DNA from: an uncultured Planctomycetota bacterium
GTDB taxonomy: Bacteria; Planctomycetota; Phycisphaerae; SM23-33
Direction of reading: 5' to 3'
Assembly: GCA_903892515.1 (NCBI GenBank)
Contig: CAITIS010000029.1
Location: forward strand, 1-64,000
DNA length: 64,000 bases
The notes under the pieces were generated by a model that did not search any database, was not told where the DNA came from, and worked only from the letters and a program-made list of their open reading frames with translations. Shown one piece after another: positions 1 to 8,728 of the stretch. Every line of letters starts with the position of its first letter. Positions within the stretch are counted from its first letter, which is position 1. The position numbers and the translations under genes were made by a program.

Positions 1-95
1 ACGTTGAAAAGCTCGGCAATCTCCTTCCGCGTGCCGCGCTTCTCGTCGCATGCCCGCACGACCCGTTCCCTCAGGTCTGTAGAGTAAGTCTGCAT
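1..95 (-). CDS. IS630-family transposase, N-terminal fragment cut by the window edge
   Basis: Reading from the ATG at 95 down to base 1 gives 31 codons that begin MQTYSTDLRERVVRACDEKR and continue GTRKEIAELFN. This is the typical start of IS630/Tc1-mariner-like transposases: a short YS.DLRERV lead followed by a winged-helix or helix-turn-helix DNA-binding domain. The catalytic DDE domain would lie outside the window, so neither its integrity nor the insertion-sequence ends can be judged. No convincing terminal inverted repeat is visible in the 75 bases after the start. The assignment rests on the N-terminal pattern only. Confidence 0.7.
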   Translation of the reverse strand, partial: MQTYSTDLRERVVRACDEKRGTRKEIAELFN

Positions 96-169
96 GCCTA
101 CTCTATCGGCTATTGCTATGAATCACCGTGAACTGCTCTAGCAGGCCATTGAAGAAGTGCTTGCCTTTG

Positions 170-246
170 TAGCATGGGCGTCTCGCCCATGAGTATTGTG
201 GCCGGTGTCGCGTCGTTGAACCACGGGCGAGACGCCCGTGCTACGT
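170..246. repeat. Family A palindromic element (CGGGCGTCTCGCCCG type)
   Basis: Two palindromes, ATGGGCGTCTCGCCCAT and ACGGGCGAGACGCCCGT, are separated by about 30 bases and bounded by GTAGC...GCTAC. Other copies lie at 16143, 25473 and 57536. Short ORFs through it translate as GVSPM...HGRDARAT peptides, which are artefacts of the repeat. Confidence 0.85.
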
Positions 247-311
247 TTTGCAACGGGATGTTAGCGGTGACCTGCACGTACGCCCGATTGCGAATACATC
301 TCTCCGGCGTC

Positions 312-368
312 AAGCCTCCGACCTCAGGCCTCCGACCTCTGGCCTCTGAGCTCCGTCCTCCGACCTCA
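312..368. repeat. Degenerate tandem words CTCCGACCT / GGCCTCTG
   Basis: Roughly six imperfect copies of an 8-10 base word (CCTCCGACCT, CAGGCCTCCG, CTGGCCTCTG) fill the space just downstream of the ribBA stop codon. The same vocabulary recurs at 41076-41127 and 42210-42249. Confidence 0.7.
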
Positions 369-370
369 TC

Positions 371-1606
371 CTAGAGATTATCCAGGATATGTCCCATGCG
401 GTCGCGCTTGGTTTTCATATATGCCAGGGCGTCGGCGTGGCAGGGCACTTCTACCGGCACGCGCTGGACGATCTCCAGCCCGAAGCCCTCCAGGCCGTAG
501 ATCTTCTTGGGGTTGTTGGTCATGATCCGCAGCTTGGACAGTCCCAGGTCGCGCAGGATCTGGTTGCCGATGCCGTAGTCGCGCCGGTCCGCCTCCAGGC
601 CCAGGTGCAGATTGGCCTCGACGGTGTCCATGCCCTGCTCGATCTGCAGCTTGTACGCCTTGAGCTTGTTGATCAGGCCGATGCCCCGGCCTTCCTGGCG
701 CACGTACAGCAGCACGCCCGCGCCGGCCTTTTCGATGGCGGCCAATGCCGTCTGGAGTTGCCCGCCGCAGTCGCAGCGCAGCGAGCCGAAGACATCGCCG
801 GTGAGGCACTCGCTATGCACGCGCACCAGCGCCGGCTCGGTGTAGGGCACCACTTTGCCGTCGTCGCCCAGCTTGCCGATGCCGCCCTTGCACAGGGCGA
901 TGTGCGGCTCGGCGTCAACCTGCGACTCGTACGCGATGAGGTGAAAATCGCCCACGCCCAGGCGGATGTCGATGGAGACCGAGCGGTGGATCAACTGGTC
1001 CCGCCGCAACCGGTACTTGATCAGGTCGGCCACCGTGCACATCTTCATGTCATGCCGGTGGCAGAACTTCTCCAGGTCCGGCACGCGAGCCATGGTGCCG
1101 TCGTCGTTCATGATCTCGCAGATCACGCCCAGCGGCTTTAGCCCGGCCAGGCGGGCCAGGTCGACCGAGCCTTCGGTCTGGCCGGCGCGGACCAGCACGC
1201 CGCCCGGCTTGGCGCGCAGCGGGAAGACGTGCCCCGGCCGGACGAAGTCAAATGGCCCGGAGTCCTTGCGACAAGCCAGCAGAATCGTCCGCGCCCGGTC
1301 GGCGGCGCTGATGCCCGTGGTGATGCCCTTGGTGGCATCGATGCTGACGGTAAAGGCCGTGCCGAAGGTGGCCTTGTTATCCATGGCCTGGGGATACAGG
1401 TTCAGCGTGTCGGCCACGTCGGCGGTCATGGGCAGGCAGATGAGCCCCTTGCCGTGGGTGGCCATGAAGTTGATGATCTCGGGCGTGACCTTTTCGGCGG
1501 CGCACACCAGGTCGCCCTCGTTCTCGCGGCTTTCGTCGTCCACGAGCACGATCATCTTCCCGGCCTTGATGTCTTTCAGAATGTCTTCAATGGGTGCAAA
1601 TGGCAC
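371..1606 (-). CDS. ribBA: Bifunctional 3,4-dihydroxy-2-butanone-4-phosphate synthase / GTP cyclohydrolase II (RibBA)
   Basis: It catalyses the two committed steps of riboflavin synthesis: ribulose-5-phosphate to the four-carbon DHBP unit, and GTP to the diaminopyrimidine. The N-terminal half carries DDESRENEGDL, ISAADRART, RPGHVFPL and TEGSVDLARLAGL, the RibB substrate and metal-site motifs. The C-terminal half carries ECLTGDVFGSLRCDCG, whose three cysteines bind zinc, plus RQEGRGIGL and DRRDYGIGNQIL of RibA. Length (411 aa) is normal for the fusion. I chose GTG at 1606 because GGAG lies six bases upstream; an in-frame TTG at 1618 has no ribosome binding site. It looks monocistronic. No FMN riboswitch is evident upstream. 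Confidence 0.95.
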   Translation of the reverse strand: MPFAPIEDILKDIKAGKMIVLVDDESRENEGDLVCAAEKVTPEIINFMATHGKGLICLPMTADVADTLNLYPQAMDNKATFGTAFTVSIDATKGITTGISAADRARTILLACRKDSGPFDFVRPGHVFPLRAKPGGVLVRAGQTEGSVDLARLAGLKPLGVICEIMNDDGTMARVPDLEKFCHRHDMKMCTVADLIKYRLRRDQLIHRSVSIDIRLGVGDFHLIAYESQVDAEPHIALCKGGIGKLGDDGKVVPYTEPALVRVHSECLTGDVFGSLRCDCGGQLQTALAAIEKAGAGVLLYVRQEGRGIGLINKLKAYKLQIEQGMDTVEANLHLGLEADRRDYGIGNQILRDLGLSKLRIMTNNPKKIYGLEGFGLEIVQRVPVEVPCHADALAYMKTKRDRMGHILDNL

Positions 1607-1623
1607 GGCATACTCCAAACGGC

Positions 1624-2141
1624 AGTTGTTAGTTCTTAGTTGTTAGTTCCTAGAGAAGAACAGGCCGTCATTTCGAGCACTATCCACTAAGAACTAGGAA
1701 CTAAAAACTCGTCCTGTCACTATGGACTAAGAACTACCAACTAAGAACTCGTCTTGTCACTAGGAACCAGTGTACTACGTCACAATTACGACCGTTACGT
1801 CCAAGTTGTGGCCACTGAGAAGCGGGGCGATTACCTGGGCTTTGAGCCCCGTTTACGGGGCTTTTTCCTACTAGGCCGCCGCTTCAGCGGCGGTGCGACA
1901 AGCCGCTGTTGCCTTCAGCCCGTTCACGGGCTTCCCATAATGCACACCAAAGCCCGTAAACGGGCTCAACACTCCGTTGGTCGCATCTTTGTACCCCCGC
2001 TGAAGCGAGGGTCTAACGCTTCGCGAGAGTCACGATTGTTCATTTCGCAAGAGTCACGGTACTGTTCTGATTGACGCACTGCACTATCCACTAGGAACTA
2101 AGAACTCGCCTTGTCAGTAAGAACTAGGAACTCTCAACTAC
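1624..2141. repeat. Composite repeat block: mirrored 'TAGTTCTTAG' words around Family E hairpins
   Basis: This gene-free gap is filled with repeats. At 1624-1764 and 2084-2141 lie degenerate copies of TTAGTTCTTAGTTGTTAG and of its complement CTAGGAACTAAGAACT. Between them (1838-2017) sit Family E hairpins: GCCCGTAAACGGGCT, CCGCCGCTTCAGCGGCGG and CCCCCGCTGAAGCGAGGG. The 106-codon ORF at 1754-2074 is built from this repeat and has no family features, so I do not call it a gene. Confidence 0.75.
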
Positions 2142-2796
2142 TCATCTTGTCTTCCCGGCTTTCCGGCTCGTGGTGCTTGATATCTGCCAGCACGAACCGC
2201 AGGCCCAGTCGCGTGTACGTCAGGGCCGCCAGCACGCACAGTGCTGCCACCACGCTCCACAGCACTTGGGCCAGTCGCGTGCCAACCTGACGGCCCAGAG
2301 TGTTTAGCTCGGGGTTCAGCAGGATGGCGATCACCATCAGCAACTGGGCGGCTGTGGCCATTTTACCAAAAATGTTCGGCTGGACGTGCAACTTCCGCGT
2401 CAGCAGCACCATGACGACAAAGCCCGCCACCACCCACAGGTCCTTGCCCACGATCAGCACCACGACCCAGTTGGGCAAAATCGCCCCGGGCACCGAGGAT
2501 TCCGGCAAGGCCAGCAGGATCGCGGCGCAGATGATCAGGGCCTTGTCGGCGATGGGGTCTAAAATGGCCCCCAGCTTGCTGCTGAGCTTCATCCGCCGGG
2601 CCAAAAAGCCGTCCAGAAAGTCCGACACGGCCATGAGCCCGAAGATGCCCAACGCCAGGTAGCGAAACTGCGGGTCGTGCTGGCGATGGTTGAGCATGAG
2701 GATGACGAACGGGGCGATCAGCAGCAGCCGCAGCAAACTGATGCGGTTGGGCCAGCTCAGGTACCGCCAGACGGAATGGCTCGGCAGATCGTTCAT
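2134..2796 (-). CDS. pgsA: CDP-diacylglycerol-glycerol-3-phosphate 3-phosphatidyltransferase (PgsA)
   Basis: This integral membrane enzyme makes phosphatidylglycerol-phosphate from CDP-diacylglycerol and glycerol-3-phosphate. The CDP-alcohol phosphotransferase signature DGx2ARx8Gx3Dx3D is complete: DGFLARRMKLSSKLGAILD followed by PIAD, at about residues 61-83. Several hydrophobic helices (about 20-35, 45-60, 88-100, 112-135, 145-160, 180-200) match the six-helix fold. Length (220 aa) is slightly above the usual 180-200. The start ATG follows GCGAGG. The stop lies inside the TAGTTCTTAG-type repeat words. Other CDP-alcohol transferases cannot be fully excluded, but the N-terminal PNRISLLRLLLIAPFV favours PgsA. 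Confidence 0.85.
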   Translation of the reverse strand: MNDLPSHSVWRYLSWPNRISLLRLLLIAPFVILMLNHRQHDPQFRYLALGIFGLMAVSDFLDGFLARRMKLSSKLGAILDPIADKALIICAAILLALPESSVPGAILPNWVVVLIVGKDLWVVAGFVVMVLLTRKLHVQPNIFGKMATAAQLLMVIAILLNPELNTLGRQVGTRLAQVLWSVVAALCVLAALTYTRLGLRFVLADIKHHEPESREDKMSS

Positions 2797-2896
2797 TTGG
2801 CCTCGCCTGCATTATGCCCCAGGCGAGCGAATTGCTCAAGCGCGCTTACGAGCGATGCGGCGACAACTTGCACGGCGGCGTCTCACCGCTATGCGG

Positions 2897-4570
2897 CTAT
2901 TGACCCGCGTGCCGCTCGCGGGCGATGCGATCCCACAAGGCCGGACGAAGCAGGCGGATGTCCTGGCCCTCCAGGCGGGCGACGTTGGCGCTCTCGTAGA
3001 TGTTGAAGGCCGCCAAGCCGTCGGAGAAGGCGTGGTCGATCAGTTCGTTGCCGTATGTCCGCCACGTTTCGTCATCGGCCGAGTGCAGCGGGGCGGTCAT
3101 GATCGTGCCAACGCCCCCCTGGCGACACCGGCCCAGGGCGTCGGCATAGAAGGGGCGGTTGAAGGCGAACGAGTTGAATGTCGCGCCGTCCAGCCAGCCG
3201 CGATCGAGCCAAACTCGCCAGTCGAAGTGCATCTCGTGCAAGGCGTCCTCCTCAAGGGGAGCGTCGCAGTGGTCGTACAGGTGGGCCAGGAATTGTCCCC
3301 CGGCCGAACGCACCGCCCGCGATGCCTGCTCGAGAAAGGCCGTGAAGTACTCGCCGCGCAGGCGACGCCAGGCAGCACGGTCAAAATTCTGCCGCGCAAT
3401 GTCCACGTCGTACCGCCGCCCAAACTCCGCGATGAGCGGCTCGTTGAAACCATAGTTCTCCCAGTCCAGCGACTCGGTGTGGGTAGTGAGGCGAATATCG
3501 GCGCCGTCGCAGCCATCGCGGATCGCCCGCAACGCCAACTGCGTCCACCAGTTTCGCACCTCGGGGTAAATGGGCTCGAGCATTCCCGCCAAGTGATCGT
3601 TGCGGCCTCTGCCCACGCCGAGAAAACCATACTTGGCCAGCGGGACCCGCACGTTTCCGCCGGACCGCTCCGGCCGCCAGCCTCGGCCATTCACGTCGGT
3701 GCCAAACGCCGCATCGAACGCGATGCCATGCGTGCGCCAATCGTTCGTCCGGCCGTGGCGCTGAAGGGCGATCAGGCCAGGCGTGAACACCGCGGTCTGA
3801 CCGTCGATGTCCTCGACCTCGACCATCGCCGCCAGCGTGTTGGCCAGTTGAGTCGGGCCGAGCGGCTCGATGCCGATAAATGGCTCGTCGATCTTCAGGC
3901 CTGTGAATTCGATACAAGCGAAGTCGCCTTCGGGCCCGCAATTCTGCTGCGGGGCCGGCACAAATATGGGCGGCTTGCGTCGGCGCACCGACCGCGTTAC
4001 GCAAAGCTCGCCGGTGACAGGCCGGTAGTTGCGGTTGTCGTGCGAGACGAGCAGCCGGAACTCGGTCGGCGCCAGTTCAGCTCCCTCGTGCCACAAGCGG
4101 ATCGTCCCGATGGGCCGGCGTGGCCCCGTTTCCCGCAGCGCGGGGTGCAGCCGCGAGCGGAACTGCCCGTGCTGGGTGAGCCAGTGCAACTCGTTGCCGA
4201 CGCCGCCGACGTGCAGCAGCCCCGACGCTGCCGCCTCCTGGGGTGTTCGCGACGACCACGGCACGCCGAAGCCAAAATCGAAAACCTTCAGCACCGAGTA
4301 GGCCTTGAGGCCCAGTTTGTGGGCTTCGTCAGCCACGATGGCCAGCGGGTTGGGCACGCGCTGGAAGAAGTCGCTCGTCGAGGCCAGGTCGTCCATCCAC
4401 GTGCCCGCGTCGTACATGCCATCGCTGGCTGGGCCATTGTCGATCCAGTGAATGGCCGAAATGCCGGCTGCGGCGTACGTGCGGATCAACTTCCGGAGCA
4501 GGCCTTCGTCCCACCGCCCCTGGCCAAACCAGATGTCATCGTTGAAGTCGATGGTAACGTGGAATTCCAT
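2897..4570 (-). CDS. Putative TIM-barrel glycoside-hydrolase-like protein
   Basis: This 557-residue protein has no family I can name securely. It opens MEFHVTIDFNDDIWFGQGRW and shows barrel-like strands (ISAIHWIDNG, KAYSVLKVFDFGFG, GADIRLTTHTESLDWENYGF, FLAHLYDHCD, IMTAPLHSADDETWRTYGN), the pattern of glycosyl-hydrolase-like or family-10-like proteins of planctomycetes. A beta-rich segment at about 160-270 (WHEGAELAPTEFRLLVSHDN) could be a carbohydrate-binding insert. There is no signal peptide, so it may act in the cytoplasm or be non-classically located. The frame stays open to 4669, but the sequence before 4570 is cysteine-rich and unlike the rest, so I start at the ATG at 4570. The substrate is unknown. 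Confidence 0.6.
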   Translation of the reverse strand: MEFHVTIDFNDDIWFGQGRWDEGLLRKLIRTYAAAGISAIHWIDNGPASDGMYDAGTWMDDLASTSDFFQRVPNPLAIVADEAHKLGLKAYSVLKVFDFGFGVPWSSRTPQEAAASGLLHVGGVGNELHWLTQHGQFRSRLHPALRETGPRRPIGTIRLWHEGAELAPTEFRLLVSHDNRNYRPVTGELCVTRSVRRRKPPIFVPAPQQNCGPEGDFACIEFTGLKIDEPFIGIEPLGPTQLANTLAAMVEVEDIDGQTAVFTPGLIALQRHGRTNDWRTHGIAFDAAFGTDVNGRGWRPERSGGNVRVPLAKYGFLGVGRGRNDHLAGMLEPIYPEVRNWWTQLALRAIRDGCDGADIRLTTHTESLDWENYGFNEPLIAEFGRRYDVDIARQNFDRAAWRRLRGEYFTAFLEQASRAVRSAGGQFLAHLYDHCDAPLEEDALHEMHFDWRVWLDRGWLDGATFNSFAFNRPFYADALGRCRQGGVGTIMTAPLHSADDETWRTYGNELIDHAFSDGLAAFNIYESANVARLEGQDIRLLRPALWDRIARERHAGQ

Positions 4571-4689
4571 ACCTGAGACATTGTCGGGACAGAGCGCGAA
4601 TCCACAAGCGCATTTCCAAGGCGTTCCCGCAGCGTTCTGCACGAGTGGGGACAACGTCGACAGGGGCAAGTGATCTGGGCCTCTGGCAT

Positions 4690-6879
4690 CTACTCCAAAT
4701 CGGAACTCGTCACGGCTGTCGCCCGCTGCTCTTTGATCCGGTCGATCAGGAGTTTCATGTCCTCGTTATCGATCTTGCCGTCGCCGTTTAAGTCCGTGAG
4801 CGCCGGCAGAGTGGTCGGCTCGGCAACGGATGAAGTGGCAGACGCCTGGCCTTGCGTTTGCGGGCGAGTGGTGGAGGCGTTTTGCTCGCTGGCCGAATCT
4901 TCTTGTATGGCCTGCAAACCACTCCCGAAGTTTGCTTCCAGGATGACATAGTCCTTGAAGTCGACCGTGCCGTCACCATTGAAATCGGCGTTGGTCCATT
5001 TCGTATTGGTGTGCCCAAATTGGGATTCCAGGACAATGTAGTCTTTGAAACTCACAACGCCGTCCAGGTTGGCATCGCCGGGGAAGAGCTGTTTCGGATC
5101 GCCACCATTAAGATAGTACACGTTGTGATCCAGAAGTGACGTGGTCGTCAAAGGAGCGAACGTTCCGCCCACCTCGAAGGTGAGCGTTTTCACATACAGC
5201 GCGAATGGGCCAGTCAACTTCATGGCTTTGACTGGAAAAGTCTGATCCGGGTCGTCGGGATCGACGGGCGTGCCAATGAGAATCTTATCGAACGCCAGCG
5301 TGCTGTCCTGATTGAAATAGGTCGCACTGGTGGGCAACCCACCGTCGCCGGTGGATGCGACGATTTCGGGAGCACCGGTACAGGGCCCGAAATTCAATTC
5401 CGTATGGTGAAACCCGGTCAGGTCCGACACGGTCGTGCCGGAATCGACGTAGACCCGGCTTGCACCATCGGTGAATATGAGGAAGACGTATCCCCCATCT
5501 CGGACCGTGTACTGGCCGAAGGGACCAAAGTAGAATGCGCATCCGGCAGATTGGCCAGAAGGGATGAACGAATTCGACGTTAGCCACATGTAATAGAAGT
5601 TTAGCAAGCTGTCGTCCCCGATGGCCAAAAGTCCCTCGTGCCCAACTGCCCCGTATTGACCGATGGCCACGCTGCCGGCGGTTGGGCCGCCCGAGCAGTT
5701 AATGTGCGCCGTCGCGCCGTATGCGCCCTCGTCGCAGGAAACCTGAAGCACGCCCGCCACCGTGACATGGTTTCCTGTCTGGAATAGCTCCGGCTCATAA
5801 CCTTCGAGTTTGATGTTTCCCAGCACGGAAAAGGTGGTGGGTTCAATACGCCCCGCCCCGTAACATCTGTCGCTCAGCGTCACTTGCCCAGAGTCTTGAA
5901 TTCTCAGGTCGTTGGAGATGGTTACTTGTCCACCAGCGTCTAGCGTCCCGTTGGTTTCGACGATCACGTTGCGGGCTTGGAGAAACGCACCATAGACACG
6001 GCCGCCCTCGAAACTGTGGCCTATCAGGCATTCTGCCCCCCTGATTCGCAGGTCGTTGGCAATTTGTATGGCTCCGCCGCGATGGTCGAGCAGGCCGCAG
6101 TAAACTTGGAGGCACCCGTTGCTGGTCGTGTCGTCATCCAGGCCGACCCCATCGCCATCTGCTGGCACGGCGTTAACGACCAGGTGCGCCTCTTTTCGCA
6201 GCGTGTATGTCGGCCCGCCCGCCCAGCCGATGGTGAGACCGTAGTCGACTGTATTGGTGCCGCCGAACTGGGTAAAGTTGGTCTCCCCCGTGTTTGTGTC
6301 AATGCATTCATGAAATGCATTGATTGCTCCACCGACCATTACATAGGTGAGCGCCCCGTGCGAGGAGTAGCTGTCTCCGACGTTGAATTGTCCAGCGTTG
6401 ATCGTCCCGTCCTCGTGGTCGAATGACAGTGACTTCTCCAGCCCGGCCGAAAGCGTAAAGGTTCCGTAGTCATCGATCTCGCTGTAGTCATCTTTATCGA
6501 CTCCACGGTAGCGGGCGTTGATCGTGCCCGAAATCATCTCCACGTGCATGTCAGTGTTGAGGGGACCGATGCCAACCCGTCCGGTCGGCATCTGGCCTGT
6601 CATGTGAATGGTCAGCGTCGCGCTGCTGTCGATTGTAAACTCGTTATCGGTGACGCTAAGGCTGGTGATGGAGTCGCCGCAGTCCAACGTGCATGGCGGA
6701 CCGCCAGAAATGACCATGGCGTCGATGATATCTGGCTGAATTCGTGGTGACGGCCCCCAGTTCCACGGCCCAGACCACAAGCCATCTTGTTGCGCTCCAT
6801 TCCACGAGTAGTAGTTGGCCTGCCCCACGGATGCCACGCACCCCAAGAGAATAACCACGCAAATGCCTCTGGTGAACAT
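4690..6879 (-). CDS. Secreted beta-helix protein with C-terminal dockerin repeats
   Basis: Start ATG 6879 follows GAAAGGGG and begins a signal peptide (MFTRGICVVILLGCVASVGQ, cleavage near QA-N). The open frame upstream to 7092 is not translated in my view. About 570 residues of G/N/T-rich beta-strand repeats follow (inverted-repeat pairs such as GTINARYRG, GGAINAFHE, TLDAGGQVTISNDLRI), typical of autotransporter-like or parallel beta-helix surface proteins. Residues around 605-660 hold two calcium-binding dockerin-like repeats, GDANLDGVVSFKDYIVLESQ and DFNGDGTVDFKDYVILEANF, and a third EF-type loop, DLNGDGKIDNEDMKLL, sits near the C-terminus. There is no PEP-CTERM tail. It is probably anchored or assembled on the surface through the dockerin; ligand unknown. 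Confidence 0.75.
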   Translation of the reverse strand: MFTRGICVVILLGCVASVGQANYYSWNGAQQDGLWSGPWNWGPSPRIQPDIIDAMVISGGPPCTLDCGDSITSLSVTDNEFTIDSSATLTIHMTGQMPTGRVGIGPLNTDMHVEMISGTINARYRGVDKDDYSEIDDYGTFTLSAGLEKSLSFDHEDGTINAGQFNVGDSYSSHGALTYVMVGGAINAFHECIDTNTGETNFTQFGGTNTVDYGLTIGWAGGPTYTLRKEAHLVVNAVPADGDGVGLDDDTTSNGCLQVYCGLLDHRGGAIQIANDLRIRGAECLIGHSFEGGRVYGAFLQARNVIVETNGTLDAGGQVTISNDLRIQDSGQVTLSDRCYGAGRIEPTTFSVLGNIKLEGYEPELFQTGNHVTVAGVLQVSCDEGAYGATAHINCSGGPTAGSVAIGQYGAVGHEGLLAIGDDSLLNFYYMWLTSNSFIPSGQSAGCAFYFGPFGQYTVRDGGYVFLIFTDGASRVYVDSGTTVSDLTGFHHTELNFGPCTGAPEIVASTGDGGLPTSATYFNQDSTLAFDKILIGTPVDPDDPDQTFPVKAMKLTGPFALYVKTLTFEVGGTFAPLTTTSLLDHNVYYLNGGDPKQLFPGDANLDGVVSFKDYIVLESQFGHTNTKWTNADFNGDGTVDFKDYVILEANFGSGLQAIQEDSASEQNASTTRPQTQGQASATSSVAEPTTLPALTDLNGDGKIDNEDMKLLIDRIKEQRATAVTSSDLE

Positions 6880-6932
6880 GCCGGCCCCTTTCTTCTTGCC
6901 TGTTTGGGTAGATTGCTTGAAACCCTGTAGGG

Positions 6933-6961
6933 CATATAGCCGGGCCATGCCGTTGAAGCAA
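6933..6961 (-). promoter_or_regulatory. Candidate sigma-70-type promoter for the beta-helix/dockerin gene
   Basis: On the minus strand TTGCTT (6961-6956) and TATATG (6938-6933) are 17 bases apart, about 55 bases upstream of the ATG at 6879. Consensus match only. Confidence 0.4.
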
Positions 6962-6998
6962 GCAAAAAATCTAGCTGTGTAAATTATTCGTGTAGCTC

Positions 6999-7026
6999 TT
7001 GCAACGCGGGCGGATGGTGGTAAACT
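6999..7026 (+). promoter_or_regulatory. Candidate sigma-70-type promoter for the divergent PEP-CTERM gene
   Basis: TTGCAA at 6999-7004 and TAAACT at 7021-7026 with a 16-base spacer lie 55 bases before the ATG at 7081. Consensus match only. Confidence 0.4.
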
Positions 7027-7080
7027 ACAATTGCAGCGCGGGGCGCAACGATATCCTGGTTTCTTGGGAAAGGGAAGCTC

Positions 7081-8172
7081 ATGCCAAAGCACTCAGCACT
7101 CCTGGCGGTGGCTGTTGCTGCGTTCATTGGAGTTGCACCGGCTAGGGGCGTTTCGTATCTGGCGATCGATCTCAATCCTGGCGGCTTCTCTTCGTCTTTC
7201 GCCTACGGCATAAGCGGCGGCTGTCAGGCTGGCGGGGGACTCTCACCATCCGGGAAAGCCAGCGCCGTGACCTGGAACGGAACAGCCGGTAGCGCCGTCG
7301 ATCTGTCGCCGGATATACAGGGCGCATGCATATGCGGGGTCGGGGGCGAGGCGTTCGCTGGGTTTTTCAGCGCCAGCGGTGGCCACTCTCACGCCGCTCT
7401 TTGGAGCGGCAGTCCCCTCACCTTTGTGGACCTTAATCCTGCTGGTTTCGTTTTCTCTCTGGCCCTGGCGACCGACGGAGTTCAGCAGGCGGGTTGGGGG
7501 TACGGCGCCAGCGGAAATCGCCATGCCCTGCTCTGGGCTGGAACAGCCGCTAGTTGCATCGATCTTAACCCTTCCGGTTTTGTGAGTTCCTTGGCCAGCG
7601 GGACAAGCGGCGGGTGCCAGATTGGCCAGGGGCAAATTGATGCCAATAGTGTCCACGCCTTGCTCTGGAATGGCAGCGCCGGGAGCTACGTCGACCTGAA
7701 CCCGCTTGGCTGCGTTGGATCGAGCGGGCATGGCATATTCGGGAGCCAGCAGGTCGGGTATGCCGAGCTTGACGATCCTGTGGCTTCGGTGATTCACGCG
7801 GGGCTATGGAACGGCACCGCGGAGAGCTTCATCGACCTTCAACCGGCAGGGTTCGGCGAGACTGTCGCAACTGCCACCAATGGGGTCGAGCAAGTCGGTT
7901 ATGGCCAACCAGACTCTAATGTTTCTACTAACCACGCATTGGTGTGGAATGGCAGCGCCGCCAGTTGCACAGATCTGCAGCAGTATCTTCCCTCGGGGTT
8001 CGACCGCTCGGAGGCTTATGGCATCGACGCCAGCGGGAGCATCGTAGGATATGCCTCTGGCCCAGACGGTATCGCTCATGCTTTCCTGTGGGTTCCCGTG
8101 CCCGAGCCGGGCGCGCTGGCGCTACTGACGCTGGGCGGCCTGCGCTTGCTTGGACGCAGGCGCAGGGCGTAG
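7081..8172 (+). CDS. PEP-CTERM protein with HAF-type repeats
   Basis: This 363-residue exported protein starts after GGGAAAGGGAAGC. The signal peptide is MPKHSALLAVAVAAFIGVAP ending ARG. The body consists of about seven repeats of 45-50 residues with the core HALLWNGSAxSxVDLNPxGF followed by SxAxxxxGxxQVG, the pattern of the bacterial 'HAF repeat' extracellular family, probably a beta-propeller or beta-solenoid. The tail VPVPEPGALALLTLGGLRLL then GRRRRA is a complete PEP-CTERM sorting signal: PEP motif, membrane helix, arginine cluster. An exosortase would process it, but none is in the window. Function is unknown; it is likely an exopolysaccharide-associated surface protein. Confidence 0.85.
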   Translation: MPKHSALLAVAVAAFIGVAPARGVSYLAIDLNPGGFSSSFAYGISGGCQAGGGLSPSGKASAVTWNGTAGSAVDLSPDIQGACICGVGGEAFAGFFSASGGHSHAALWSGSPLTFVDLNPAGFVFSLALATDGVQQAGWGYGASGNRHALLWAGTAASCIDLNPSGFVSSLASGTSGGCQIGQGQIDANSVHALLWNGSAGSYVDLNPLGCVGSSGHGIFGSQQVGYAELDDPVASVIHAGLWNGTAESFIDLQPAGFGETVATATNGVEQVGYGQPDSNVSTNHALVWNGSAASCTDLQQYLPSGFDRSEAYGIDASGSIVGYASGPDGIAHAFLWVPVPEPGALALLTLGGLRLLGRRRRA

Positions 8173-8193
8173 CGCGAGGCTGGGCTGGGAGTT

Positions 8194-8219
8194 CACAGCC
8201 GAGGGCGGCTGTGCCACGG
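8194..8219. repeat. Family B hairpin (CACAGCCGAGGGCGGCTGTG)
   Basis: Palindrome CACAGCC/GGCTGTG around GAGGGC, followed by CCACGG, just after the PEP-CTERM stop. Copies lie at 9798 (arms changed to CACGCCC/GGGCGTG), 39586 and 63894. Confidence 0.75.
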
Positions 8220-8290
8220 ACGCCAGTTCTGACCTGTCGTGCCAGTTCTGGGCTCTGGCCTCAACTCCAATTCTGCTACAATGCCTGCCT

Positions 8291-8728
8291 ATGAAACTGT
8301 TTCACCGTGAGCCGTGGTATGCGGGCGGGCTGGCGTTTGAGTGCGCTCAGTGTGGCCGATGCTGCGCCGGGCCCGACGAGGGGTACGTGTGGGTCTCCGA
8401 CGCCGAGATCGCCCTGTTGGCCAAAGCCGTCGGGGTGGGCCAGGGCGAGTTCCGCCGCCAGTACGTGCGGCATGTCGGAGCGCACATGAGCCTCATCGAG
8501 GACAAGCGCACCAACGACTGCATCTTCCTGACGCGCGAGAACGGCAAGGTCGGCTGCAAGGTGTACACGGCTCGGCCGGCCCAGTGCCGGGCCTGGCCTT
8601 TCTGGCACGCCAATCTGGCCGACGTCGATTGCTGGTGCGACGCGGCCGCTCGCTGCCCGGGCATCAATCGCGGCAGCGTCTTTGGCCGGGACGAAATCGA
8701 GCTGCGTCAATCCTGGACGCGGGCATGA
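8291..8728 (+). CDS. YkgJ-family cysteine cluster protein
   Basis: The 145-residue product has CAQCGRCC near residues 17-24, then CIFL, CKVYTARPAQCRAWPF, CWC and RCPG. The CxxCxxCC lead with a second cluster ending PxxCRxWPF is the hallmark of the YkgJ/Fli1-like putative zinc- or iron-chelating domain. The biochemical role of the family is not established. I start at ATG 8291 because the frame upstream runs through a Family B repeat. The stop TGA overlaps the next start as ATGA, so the pair is translationally coupled; the partner is a second cysteine-cluster protein. Confidence 0.85.
   Translation: MKLFHREPWYAGGLAFECAQCGRCCAGPDEGYVWVSDAEIALLAKAVGVGQGEFRRQYVRHVGAHMSLIEDKRTNDCIFLTRENGKVGCKVYTARPAQCRAWPFWHANLADVDCWCDAAARCPGINRGSVFGRDEIELRQSWTRA

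Noticed and set aside
116-374. Short ORFs with GVSPM / GRDARAT peptides
   Set aside because: Translations of the Family A palindromic element; the same peptides arise at every copy.
1754-2074. ORF of 106 codons
   Set aside because: Composed of Family E hairpins and tandem words; no family features.
2690-4576. 628-codon plus-strand ORF
   Set aside because: Antisense shadow of pgsA and the TIM-barrel gene; GC-rich codon third positions create long antisense frames throughout the window.
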